A stretch of 64,000 nucleotides of DNA from Arabidopsis thaliana (Eukaryota; Streptophyta; Magnoliopsida; Brassicales; Brassicaceae), in contig NC_003074.8 of the NCBI RefSeq assembly GCF_000001735.4, positions 8,742,101 through 8,806,100 on the forward strand. Reading direction: 5' to 3'. How positions within the stretch are numbered: the stretch's first letter is position 1; the number at the start of each line of letters is the position of its first letter. A program made the position numbers and the translations under genes. Under the pieces are notes generated by a model, which searched no databases, was not told the origin of the DNA, and saw nothing but the letters and a program-made list of their open reading frames with translations. Positions 11,612 to 23,180 of this stretch are shown here, piece after piece.

Positions 11612-13527
11612 TTAGCTAACTTGTTCTGTTTTTTTACCACCCTTTTTTGGTTTCCTTTTCTTTGATTCAAGACTGACCCAAGTATAACCTGTGGGTATAG
11701 CAAATGGGTCTTGTAATGTTTTTGACTTACTACTCCCACCATCTTTGTTTGATCTAGACCGACGAAACCACGAGGAGGACGATGATGAGTTGGTGAAGTC
11801 AGTTGTTGCAGCAGCTGGACTCTCATAGCCAGAAGAAGTCGGGCTCGAGAGAGGCGTCTTAAACTCATCTACAGGCTCAATTTCTTCAAACTTTGTGAAT
11901 GTAACAAGCACTTTTATTGTAGGTACCACTGGAATAGCAACCTACATTCACAAACAATCTCTATAAGAAAAAGAAAAAAAAACTCATCTTCAAGAACATT
12001 AAGATTAGCTCTTAACATGAAACGACAACATACCTTGACCGGAAATGTTCCAGAGGGAAGTTTTGTGGTAAGAAGTTCTCTAAGACGACGAATCGCCTTA
12101 ACTTTGTTTGCAAGTATGTCAAGTAAAGGAAGCAACTCCTCTGTTTGTAATGGGAAGTTTGGAGATAGCCAAAGAACAGGACGTAGCCCTTTCTTATATT
12201 CGCTTTCGTGGCGAGTCTTGTCAGAGACCAATGCTTTTGGTTTCCTATAATGCTCATTATCTACTGAGTGTCTTCCTGGTTTTATCTGATTAGACTCTCC
12301 CAATAGATTACTTACTTTCTCATTCACACAAAGAGAGCTTCTCGGTGGCGCGTATTGAATCTGCTTCTCTTGTTTAGTCTCTTTCTTTCTCCAACCTCCT
12401 AACCACCCTTTCTTCTCTGCTTTCTTGTTGGCCTCAACATGATCTTCCTGATGATGAACAATGAAACCATTCTCACCATTGACATTTGGGAAGTCTGGTA
12501 AATCCAGCTTAAGAGCATCCTCTAGTTGCTTTTGCTCTTCATCTGTTAAAACATCGCAGATATCATCATCGCCTCCTTCTACAGCCAATGAACCAGGAAC
12601 CTTTCTTGACTTAACACTAACAACAACATTGTTCATCTCATAGACCTTAGCTTTCCAAGGACCAACCATCTCACTCTTCTCCTGCCTCCTCCAATTAGTC
12701 TGCGGAGATAAAACCGCTTGTGTCACATCAATCCCGGGTCTAAAGATATTGCTCTTACACATTGCAGCCACTTCTTTCCTAACTTCTTCTTCTGATGGAA
12801 CTCCACAAGCACCATCCAACGCATTCATCACTTCTTTATCCTTATGATTCACCATGTAAAGCGATCCACGAGCAACTTCACCATCCTCTGACCCATCACC
12901 AAGAAACAATATACTTTGATCAGACCGTTGAATCTTAAACCCATCAAAACCAGCCATAGTCATATCCGCTCTCAAATTCGATCCCACTTTCCAAACCTTA
13001 TAAGTATCAGACGGTGCAACCTTAGATACAAAAGGAACAACAGAGCTCTCAAAATGAAAACTCATCTCCAAGTAAAAATCTTTCATCTTACTCATTGTAG
13101 CTATCAAACGAGGTAGTCTCCTACACCATTTAGCCCAAGCTAAAGGCTGATAGTGCCGAACTATAATCATCGCTATCGCCTCTTGTCTACTGCAAACAGC
13201 TTCCTGCAACGCGTTCCAACCGTCTTCGTTTTGCAAAGTCCAGTCAGCTCCAGCAACCATTAGCATTTCTACTGATGTTGAATCACAGAGCTTCACCGCT
13301 AGATGTAGCGGCGTGTCGCGGCTTGGGACGTCTCTTCTATCAATCACAGCTGAAATGGTATCGGATTTTGCTTCCTCGGATAATGAAGCTGCTTCTGTTT
13401 GAATCTCACATGGATCTTTAGGCTTTGGAAGAGAAGACAGTATTGCTCTGAGACCAACATAGTCTTTAGAAGCAACAGCTTTGTGCACAGAGCTGTGTAT
13501 GTACTTAGACACATCAACGTTCTCCAT
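11612..13527 (-). CDS. Ankyrin-repeat protein, ANKRD13/GPCR-chaperone type
   Basis: Two exons, 12034-13527 and 11612-11941 on the minus strand, give a 607-aa protein. The ATG at 13527 (MENVDVSKYIHSS) is chosen over an upstream TTG in frame. Ankyrin repeats occupy roughly residues 35-125, including RDTPLHLAVKLCDSTSVEML and DGWNALQEAVC. The middle (GDGSEDGEVARGSLYMVNH and surroundings) matches the conserved region of ANKRD13 proteins called the GPCR-chaperone domain. A low-complexity Ser/Lys-rich segment and a basic tail ending KKTEQVS follow. Animal relatives bind ubiquitin and act in endosomal sorting of membrane cargo; in plants the role is unproven. There is no signal peptide or membrane segment. 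Probably AT3G24210 by position. Confidence 0.88.
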
Positions 13528-15479
13528 TTGAGATCCCAAATCAGAATCTTCAGATCAAAAATCCTACGAAACCAGTAAATGGATCAAAATCTTAACCTAA
13601 TTTTTAATTCAGTAACAAGTCAAACCACTGGAGAAACAGAGTTAAACCAAGAAAAAATCAATGGAAATGAAGAGAATCAGAATTCGAAAAGTGGGTCTAA
13701 ATCAAGAAATCGAAAGATCTAAGAAAGTTCTAACCTTTTTGTCTTTTCAACTTCTAACTTTCTCTGCAAGAAAGATAATGAATGACTTCTTACACAATCT
13801 TCTCAAGTTTTTGCTTTGCAGCATTCACTTTGTGTTTTTTTTTTTATCGCAGTATCTTCTTTAGTCTTCTTCTTCTTCTTCTCTTGTGTATTATTTCGTC
13901 ATAGGAGAGAAGTTGAAAGAGAGATTCTTGTGATCTAATTCCAGATCAGACGCATGTGGGAGCGTGCAACAAAAAAACATACAGAGGGATTTAAGGGTAG
14001 AAGAAGAAAAAAATCAATCCCGAGATTTGTGAGACCAGAAAATGAATAAAGAAAGGAGCAATAAGAAGAAATAGGAAAATTGAGAAATTAGGAAAGAGGA
14101 ATCAGTCGTGTAGGTGCAATGTGTAGTGGGAGGGAAGCAAGCAAAACCAAAAAGACACATTGACATTGAAAATTTATGTCAATTTATGACAATATCTATG
14201 TACTAACAAAAACAGTTTTCAAATAAAAAATGATAAATAGGATGAAACAAAAAAGTACTATACTAATCATTATAATTTTAAATGTAGTTTAATCTGTTTT
14301 TTCAGTTTTTTAAAAGCTAGCTTGTATATATTGATAGAATTAATTTAATGGTATTATTATGGAAGAAAATATTCATTAATTTGTTATTTTTGTGAAATTA
14401 GTTAAAGTAGATATTTTTTTACACAAATTTATCAATATAAAAATAGGTAAAAATAATAGGTTAAAGTAGAAGTATTTATGAATCCAATACCAGATCATAT
14501 ACTCATAACTCAATAGATTTAGAGAATTTTTTAGAATATCCCTATTATAATATATATTTTCAAAAACATCCAATATGTTGCCTATTTTCAATTACATATC
14601 TATTTTCAAAAATGTTATTTAGTTTGATGTCTCTAGCGGCTTACGTGGTTGGGCTCCAAAATAATATTTATAAAACCTTCTGAACTTTTATACAAACTTC
14701 TAAAACCTTAATAACATCTTTATAAAAACCCTATAAAAAAGTAGAACTGAAAATAGACAACAAAAGGGGAACTATAAAAGAGGTTTTTTAAAAATTCTCC
14801 TATATTGTATAGGTTTCTAAATTTCACTTTTACTTCAAATTATTAAAGTGAAATACATTATGAGAGAATTTAACTGGAAAAATATGCAAACAGATCTTCT
14901 ACTAATACTAGCCTTAATAGTTTGATGTCAAGGCTATTTAAAAACTGATATGAATGATATTTTTTCTTGACGTTAACTCACCTTTATACTAATAATAATC
15001 CAAATATTTGCTACTATTTGTTAATAGATTAGTTGTTTCAGCAATTAGCTATGGTACATACATTACTTACAAAGAAAATGAAAATTCAATAAAAACCTAA
15101 ATTTCTATTACGAATACAAAAATATCACATAGTTTACTACACACAACATCAAGAAGAAGAAAAAAACATCAAGTTGCTAGAAATGTTTTAGTGCTTTTAA
15201 TTAATTCTACCGGTTCAGAAGCAAAATCCGGCTATTTCTCTTGCCTCGATCACATATTAATCAAGTCCATTAAATCCGTCACAAAGTGAACACATTATCC
15301 ATTATGATGTATTGATGTTTATACTACGAAGTTCTGCATGAGAGTGGATCATAACTCTATAATTGTGCCATTGGACTAACTATGACGCATACTCTTTTAC
15401 GTGTTATCTACTTGAATGATTTAAGTAGTTCGTAAACGATTTAAATGACTAATCGGTTTATAATTGAATTGGTGGATGT

Positions 15480-15720
15480 ATTTGAATCAATATTTATAAA
15501 ATTTTAAAATATTATTAATATGCTGTTTTAGTAAGGGTTAAAACTTCAGTTTTTTAACAATTGTCTCATAGATTCGTGGTATAGCGTTACTTAATAACAA
15601 TTAATAACAATTATAAACTGTAAAATATAAATATTTTATAAAAATAAAATTTACAAATTTTAATATATATTACTTTTAAAAAATAAATTGTCCTGTAATA
15701 TACCGTGGATTAAAATCTAG
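15480..15720 (+). mobile_element. Decayed Helitron 3' end
   Basis: An AT-rich tract ends TCCTGTAATATACCGTGG, a weakened hairpin, then ATTAAAATCTAG followed by T. This is the layout of Arabidopsis Helitron (ATREP-like) 3' termini: a short palindrome about 10 bases before CTAG, inserted at a T. The preceding A/T-rich words resemble those before the better preserved end at 30785. The 5' end was not found. The hairpin has lost several pairs, so this is an old copy. Confidence 0.55.
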
Positions 15721-18639
15721 TCTTTAAGTAACTCTGCCTAACTTATAAGCAAAGAAGAGACATTTCTACTGGCTTGAATCCATCACAAAATGACCACAAT
15801 ATTTATTATGAAGTTCAAAACATTGTATTGGGATTATCCACGTCGATTACATAAATTTTTGTCCTTTTTCTATTGGATTAGATAATTTGACAAAGAAAAC
15901 TCGTGTATATTCTTTATAATACCAAAGTATACAACCAAAGTATCTTTATAAGCATGGATGGAGCTAAGAAGAAGCTGTTGACACAACAAGTGTGACCGAC
16001 CATTAATCTCACGAACGCATTGTTTCCCTAAGAGACTACAAAATTGACACGTGAAATCGGTGGTGTTTAAATAGTTCTGTTTTAAATTTTCAGCAAGTCT
16101 CATAAGCACAAGTGTTGGTCGTTGGTTAAGCGGTCGAAGAGATAGTAAACTCTATTATCATACCACACGTCTCATAGTACCACGTGAAGTGCATGTCAGT
16201 CAAAGTCGCGTGATGTACAAGGTTATAAAATCCGAAGATAGATGATATCATCATATCTAAGTCGAGTATTAATTTGTCGCCATCTTTGTCTCCACTCTCA
16301 AGATGTTATGTAAACTCTATGATGCAGTTACTTTTCTTTGGTTTCATTAACTATGTGGTCGTAGAATGTGAATCTTTTGCAAACGGGCTTTTAGGTTGCA
16401 TCATATGAAGTTTGATGACTCTTCTATATTTTGAACCTGGACTCCACAAAGACAAAGATAAGGCGGTTTAGTAGCAAACTTGGTGTTGGTATTGATAACT
16501 CACTTACTTTCGATTTGAGTTCTCTTTCTCCAATACCCGAAAAAAAATGTTATAGTGGATCTACAACTATAGAATTTATCTTACTTCTTTTTCATCTGAA
16601 TTTTTTTGTATATTTATAAAATTACAAATTAAAAAATATACATACAGATAACGAACAATCCGAAAAATAAAACTAGGAAAACGTGATTTTTCCGGAATTT
16701 TAGCTCTAAAAAAGAAAACTAAACATACAACCAAAACCAATAAATAGACTAAAAACCGTATTGGATTGAAAGCCAAAGTCTGAGACATAAAACTAAGAAA
16801 AATTCTGATACCAAACATTAGTGACGCCTGCAAAATTCCAAACTTCTAAAAATCTAAAGAAAACAACAAATCGAAAAAATCTAAAGAAAGCCAACACAAC
16901 ATAACAAATTTCTCCTATGATGAATAGAGAGTACCTCACAAATCAAGTGTTAGCATTGTATTTTATAGTGAGTAAGAATTCTAGCTAAACCCAAATAAAA
17001 TAAAATTGAACATCATTACTAGGTCTTTGGGAATACTCGCTCATTCTTCATTCATTTTCTTCCTTTGAAGCATCCTTGTCGTTTCATAGAATGTTTTATC
17101 TTTCTCCTTCTTAGCTCTCATAATCCATATTAGACTGTGGATTAATTCTCTAGTACTCTAATCTAAATTTTATCTACTATGTTTATGTTTCCGACTTTTT
17201 TTTTCACTATGTTTCCGACTTAGATGTTAGAAAATCACCCTTTCATGTCATATCAATATTTTCTTGTGTCTATCATTGTACACTTTAAGGCTCACTTTCG
17301 AGAGATCGATCCGACTTTTCAAATCAGTTCTTCATCAATAGACGTATGTCTCTTACATATAATCAATCAGATGACCCAAAAAAAACTATTTGAAATAGTG
17401 AATAAAAGTTAAAAATTATTTCAAATACTTCATACAAATATAATAAAAATAAAAATAAAATCTAATTAAATCTATAAAATTGTAGTTTTAAGATACCATT
17501 GTATTAAATGGACATATCTCCTTATTCCGAGAGCCAGATTGAAGACAAATTTGTAAATGAAAATGGTCGATCAAAGATAAAATTTTAGAATGGCCACTAG
17601 CATTAAAGTAAATTAGTGGTTTGATATATAAACTTTGTTTAGCACACTACCACCATCGACTTCGAATCTCCGCAATATTGCCACCACCACCTTCCAATCT
17701 CCGCATTGTTGCATTTTTCATTATTTAATGCTGTAAAACAAAACTAAACTGTGAATCAAAATAAAGCATACCAAAATTTTCTGACTTGGCGGCGTCTAAT
17801 AACCAATCCAATCCGATTCAAGAAACTTGGACTCTAAGCGACCCTAACAAACGGTCCACTACCATCTCCCCAGTGTATTCCACTAGCAACTTCACATTAT
17901 TCATGACACATTTAATCACAATAATTGATTAGTAACTTTTGGGGACTAAATTTAGATGTATTATCCTTACTAGTACTAAACGTGAAAGTTTTATCACACA
18001 CCGCATGAATTTTACATTATAGTTAAAACACACACACCTGCCACAAGGTCATACCAATTATATTACGAATATAAAAAAGTCTTTCCACTGTTCCACATAA
18101 TCTTCCTTCTTTATCTTCCACAATATCTCATTCACCAGCGGTTACCAAAAGAAAAAAAAAAAACTATTCTCATTCACTATGCACATTATTGTGGCAAAAC
18201 AAAATCTAATTCACCAACGGTTACACAACTCTATGCCAAACTTTGTTTTTCGAAATTCTGTATTCTGAAAACATTCGACTAATTTTGTACAAAAACACAT
18301 GTGTACACGGGCAAAAAAAGCACATATCTATTATTTTAAAAAAGATTAACAGATTATCGTTCTTCCATTACTTTGTAATGAATGACTAATTTTTTTTACT
18401 AAACTTTTATATTAAACCTGTGTCTAATTTTATGACTAATGAATTTCTTTTGACTAATATTTAATTATTGAACACATGTGTTATACTCATTGGCAATAAA
18501 AACACACATAGATGTCTTTAGTTAATAAAATAAATTATAAAAATGTTATTCAAAAGAATATTATTGGTCTTCCAATATACACTTTCTTTGGATTTACTAT
18601 GAAACAGACAATCTTCATAAAATTTAAAGAAATCTATTA

Positions 18640-19170
18640 AAAACAAAACTTCAAATTACAGCAGACCCTATAATAATTGTAAGGATTCACTTCTATATAT
18701 GTGCCTGATTAATAAAAGGTAAAAAATCTTATAGTTTTCTAAATTTATAATTACTACTTTTGGGAGATTTGATACCTATTTAGAATTCACTCTCAAACAA
18801 AAAATTCCCACCGTTGAAACAAAAAGTAAATGTGTGTGAACCAATCAAAATCGTTGAATTAAGGAAAAATCTCCACATTATAGCATACCTTATAATCTGG
18901 ATATTTTCTGCTATATATGTCTCTAATAAAGTAAAATTGTAAAAAGAACAAAATATTACAGTTGTTATTCCTATACGTATACGTAATAACTATTTTTGGA
19001 AGATAAGATTCGACACCTATTTAGGTTCACTTTTAAACCAAAAAAAATCTCTACCCTTGAAACAAAGAATAAATATAAGTAAAACAATCAGAATCGTTGG
19101 ATTAAAATAAATCTACAAAATACTCCACATTATAGTAGAGAACATATAATCTAGATTTGCTATTAAATAT
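18640..19170. repeat. Diverged tandem repeats (about 220-255 bp units) beside the NCED6 promoter
   Basis: A block of words recurs in order: an ACATTATAGcA/TATAATCT-like segment, CTATATATGT..CT..TTAATAAA, ACTATTTTTGGAAGAT, ATACCTATTTAG.TTCACT, CTTGAAACAAA and CAATCA.AATCGTTG. Copy 1 spans about 18647-18870, copy 2 about 18868-19115, and a partial third about 19112-19170. Identity looks about 75-80% by eye. The array stops some 45 bases before the NCED6 TATA box, so it lies in the immediate upstream region. Confidence 0.7.
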
Positions 19171-19216
19171 GGTATCTTGACAAATGTCAAGACCCCGTTA
19201 CATTTTCTATCATCTT

Positions 19217-19224
19217 TATATAAA
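19217..19224 (+). promoter_or_regulatory. TATA box of NCED6
   Basis: TATATAAA lies 115 bases before the chosen ATG at 19339. Transcription would start near 19250, which rules out upstream in-frame starts such as that at 19177. Confidence 0.6.
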
Positions 19225-19338
19225 CCGCTAGCTTTTACCCTCTTGTTTTGGGCAAACACCAAAAACGTTTTTACTTATAAAACGTTAGAAAACTTCTCTA
19301 GTCATGTTTTATGCATAGGTCGCTCACAAGTCACCACC

Positions 19339-21072
19339 ATGCAACACTCTCTTCGTTCTGATCTTCTTCCGACGAAGACTTCTCCTCGTTCTCATTTACT
19401 TCCACAACCCAAAAATGCAAATATTTCTCGACGAATTCTCATTAACCCTTTCAAGATACCGACACTTCCTGATCTCACTTCTCCGGTTCCGTCACCGGTT
19501 AAGCTCAAACCAACGTATCCAAACTTAAACCTTCTTCAGAAGCTAGCGGCTACGATGCTCGACAAGATTGAGTCCTCTATCGTTATTCCTATGGAGCAGA
19601 ATCGCCCGCTTCCTAAACCGACCGACCCGGCGGTTCAATTATCAGGTAACTTCGCTCCGGTTAATGAATGTCCGGTTCAGAACGGTTTAGAAGTGGTTGG
19701 TCAGATTCCTTCTTGTCTAAAAGGAGTTTACATCCGTAACGGTGCAAACCCTATGTTTCCGCCGTTAGCCGGACATCATTTATTTGACGGTGACGGAATG
19801 ATTCACGCCGTTAGTATCGGTTTTGATAACCAGGTTAGTTACAGCTGCCGGTACACTAAAACAAACCGGCTTGTTCAAGAAACCGCGCTTGGACGATCGG
19901 TTTTCCCTAAACCAATCGGCGAGCTTCACGGCCATTCCGGTCTAGCTCGACTCGCTCTCTTCACGGCTCGAGCTGGGATCGGTCTAGTGGACGGGACACG
20001 TGGCATGGGCGTAGCTAACGCCGGTGTGGTTTTCTTTAACGGCAGGTTATTAGCCATGTCAGAAGATGATCTTCCTTACCAAGTGAAGATCGACGGTCAA
20101 GGAGATCTTGAGACGATCGGACGGTTCGGATTCGATGACCAGATTGACTCTTCAGTGATAGCGCATCCTAAGGTGGACGCGACCACAGGAGATCTCCATA
20201 CACTGAGCTACAACGTTTTGAAGAAACCTCATCTCAGGTATCTTAAATTCAACACGTGCGGGAAAAAGACACGTGACGTGGAGATCACGCTCCCTGAACC
20301 AACGATGATTCATGATTTCGCGATAACCGAGAATTTTGTCGTTATACCGGATCAGCAAATGGTATTCAAATTATCCGAAATGATTCGGGGCGGGTCACCC
20401 GTTATCTACGTTAAAGAAAAAATGGCGAGATTTGGAGTTTTGTCAAAGCAGGATCTGACCGGGTCGGATATAAATTGGGTTGATGTACCGGATTGTTTCT
20501 GTTTCCATCTATGGAATGCGTGGGAAGAGAGAACCGAAGAGGGAGACCCAGTTATCGTCGTAATCGGGTCATGTATGAGCCCACCCGACACGATCTTTAG
20601 TGAATCAGGAGAACCAACCCGGGTTGAATTAAGTGAGATCCGGTTAAACATGCGTACAAAAGAATCGAACCGTAAGGTTATCGTAACCGGAGTGAATTTA
20701 GAAGCGGGTCACATAAACCGTAGTTACGTGGGCCGGAAAAGCCAGTTCGTTTACATAGCAATAGCCGATCCTTGGCCCAAATGCAGTGGCATTGCGAAGG
20801 TAGATATACAAAACGGCACCGTTTCAGAGTTTAATTACGGACCGAGCCGGTTCGGTGGAGAACCGTGCTTTGTACCGGAGGGAGAAGGAGAAGAAGACAA
20901 AGGTTATGTAATGGGGTTTGTGAGAGACGAAGAGAAAGACGAGTCGGAGTTTGTGGTGGTCGACGCGACGGATATGAAGCAAGTCGCGGCGGTGCGCTTG
21001 CCGGAGAGGGTACCTTATGGTTTCCATGGAACGTTCGTGAGCGAGAATCAGTTGAAGGAACAAGTTTTCTGA
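19339..21072 (+). CDS. NCED6: 9-cis-epoxycarotenoid dioxygenase NCED6
   Basis: An intronless 577-aa protein. It catalyses oxidative 11,12-cleavage of 9-cis-violaxanthin or 9'-cis-neoxanthin to xanthoxin, the committed step of abscisic acid synthesis, in plastids. The first 60 or so residues are rich in Ser, Thr, Pro and Lys/Arg with few acidic residues, as a transit peptide. The four iron-ligating histidines of the carotenoid cleavage dioxygenase fold are visible: H276 (IAHPKVD), H325 (MIHDFAI), H390 (FHLWNAWEE) and H563 (YGFHGTF). Family signatures GVYIRNGANP and FDGDGMIHAV are present. The open frame extends 54 codons further upstream, but that extension overlaps the TATA box; the ATG at 19339 has context accaccATG and gives the known length. 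NCED6 is known for seed (endosperm) ABA. The gene is GC-richer than its surroundings. Confidence 0.97.
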   Translation: MQHSLRSDLLPTKTSPRSHLLPQPKNANISRRILINPFKIPTLPDLTSPVPSPVKLKPTYPNLNLLQKLAATMLDKIESSIVIPMEQNRPLPKPTDPAVQLSGNFAPVNECPVQNGLEVVGQIPSCLKGVYIRNGANPMFPPLAGHHLFDGDGMIHAVSIGFDNQVSYSCRYTKTNRLVQETALGRSVFPKPIGELHGHSGLARLALFTARAGIGLVDGTRGMGVANAGVVFFNGRLLAMSEDDLPYQVKIDGQGDLETIGRFGFDDQIDSSVIAHPKVDATTGDLHTLSYNVLKKPHLRYLKFNTCGKKTRDVEITLPEPTMIHDFAITENFVVIPDQQMVFKLSEMIRGGSPVIYVKEKMARFGVLSKQDLTGSDINWVDVPDCFCFHLWNAWEERTEEGDPVIVVIGSCMSPPDTIFSESGEPTRVELSEIRLNMRTKESNRKVIVTGVNLEAGHINRSYVGRKSQFVYIAIADPWPKCSGIAKVDIQNGTVSEFNYGPSRFGGEPCFVPEGEGEEDKGYVMGFVRDEEKDESEFVVVDATDMKQVAAVRLPERVPYGFHGTFVSENQLKEQVF

Positions 21073-22149
21073 CTTAGTAGTGTGTATATTCATAATTATA
21101 TGCTATCTCCTCTTTTTAGGTTTACGTTTAAATTGGTTAATGTGTTGATATTTTTGGGTATAAGAAAGGAGTTATTACATCTTCCATATCATAATTAATA
21201 TTTGTGGTATGATTCTCTAGTTATATATAAGATGTGTATAAAAGAAATCTCTTACCGTATTAGGTTTATCTTAACGTGAAAAAGTATGCTTGTAGTATAG
21301 GTATACTATCACACTCTCATATGCATTTCAAAAAGAGCTTTTTATATATTACATCCAAATGGATTTATACTTTGATTTTAATTACATTTGACACGCCAAG
21401 GACTCTGTAAAAAGTTTGAGATTATTGGTTAATTGTCAATTAGAAGCGATCCAATAAATCAATGTCCCACCACGTGATCCAAAAGCAACGCATTGATGTT
21501 TCATATTCCACTAGTTTAGTTGTAAATTTGTAACTATTAGCATTAAGGTTTAAGTGGTCCATTTTCATCTAAAGTCTAACTATTATGTAGAATGAGCATA
21601 TAAACTATATATAATGTTCAGCCAATAAAACTTGTCACGAGACTGATGAATGATAACCGTCGCGTAGTTAGTGACTATAAAATCCATAAACCATGTGCCA
21701 TTACTTTTGTTTGTAATGGAAGTTTAGTACAGGACAGTAACAGAAGTAACAACAGTGTTTGTTCAGTCATCCGCATAATTTTCAATAATCATATTTTTAT
21801 ATATTTTGGATCATTGGAATCTAACTAAGAAAATCATTGTAAAACAAATAATTTTTGTTTGGAGGAGCTATGCAACATGTCTATAGGTTTCAATAGAACT
21901 GATCGATATAATTAACTAAATCAATTTCATCTTTCTATTATTAAGAGAAGACATAAATGTTTTTTGATAAAGGACAAGACGAATGTTAATAGAGAATATT
22001 GTCAATAATAAATGATATTTATTAGTAATATTTTCTTATTTAGTTAAATACTATGTACCTTGAAAAAAAAAAAGTTAAATACTATGTGTTGACCAAAATT
22101 GAAATTGTTTGAGACAAATGTGCCACAAGAAACCATAACATGATATATA

Positions 22150-23180
22150 GAGGTTGCAGATCGTCAACGTTTGTCACTCTCACAACTCACTCAAATAAGA
22201 GAGAGATTGAAGATACATTGTGTTGACAGAATTATAAGACTGACAACAAGACGTAACATAGCAACTAGAGACATGTGAGACAAGTAGAAAATGACACAAT
22301 CCTCATAAAACAATGAAGCTGCCAAAGATTATGTTATATCATGAAAGCTAGAAGATCATCAAATTCAAGGTTAAAGTATTCTTGAGCTCTATAACTCAGT
22401 AATAAAGGGAGAGATTGAAGTTATATTGGTGTTCTTACTCGTTATTAGACTCAAGAGAGATGATCAAGAAGCATTGAACAAGTCTGATATAACCTCATGT
22501 ATAGCCATAGATGCAATGAACAAGTTTGATACAACCGCATGTACAAACAAAGATGAAGTGATTTATCAATTAGAGAATCTTGTCAGCCAAGACAAACATA
22601 CGTGAAGTCAAGTGGAATGTAGTGGCGTGCTGAACCTTGGAGTCTTATTGATCCAAGAAGTAAGAACTCAACCAAATCAAGCTTCTAACTCAAAAGAACA
22701 AGTCTAAAGAAAGCAAAGTATCAGCTGAGTAAACCTAATGTAACAGAGCAGAAAAAACAAAAAGACGATATGTAACGGAATAGAGGTGGTAAAGGCTAAG
22801 GTTGCATCAATCAGTGGAGCGGTTGTGTCAGTACAGAGATATAGGTGCGTCAGAGTTAAAGCATGGTTCAAGTTGACATGCATGCATCGTGGTGCAGTGT
22901 AGATGTGCAATAGAACAGAGTCTTGGGTCAAGTTGACAATATAGCATAAGCAATTACCCAAAAGATAGGTTTGAAATCCAAGAAGTATAAAAGGACGAGG
23001 TGGTCACAAGAAAAATGTTACAAACCTTAGATCTAAAACTGAGAGAAGCATACATGATGTGTGTGGTGTTGTCATAGATTTGTTAGTGATTTTGTGTAGG
23101 AAACCACACTGGTCGAAAATACAATGAGTGGTAGTTTCTTTGATTAATTAATCTAGATAAGAGTGGTATGCACATGTGTG
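22150..23180. repeat. Repeat-like block, possibly a solo-LTR remnant
   Basis: This stretch is more balanced in base composition than its flanks and has internal duplications: GAGAGATTGAAG.TA.ATTG at about 22201 and 22410, and a CA(T)TGAACAAGT.TGATA.AACC..ATGTA segment at about 22472 and 22515. It carries a TATAAAAGGA box near 22987 followed by a pyrimidine-poor leader-like segment, ending near AGAGTGGTATGCAC, which weakly resembles a copia primer-binding context (TGGTATCAGAG). No coding domain is seen. The LTR interpretation is tentative. Confidence 0.25.

Larger units (their letters stand above)
13528..19338. other. Long intergenic region upstream of NCED6
   Basis: About 5.8 kb of AT-rich DNA. 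The first 350 bases are probably the leader and promoter of the ankyrin gene. Apart from the Helitron-like end and the tandem repeats listed separately, I see only short open frames without family features. Confidence 0.6.

Noticed and set aside
19177..19338. 54-codon extension of NCED6
   Set aside because: It starts at TTG and spans the TATA box; the 577-aa form from 19339 has the right length and context.
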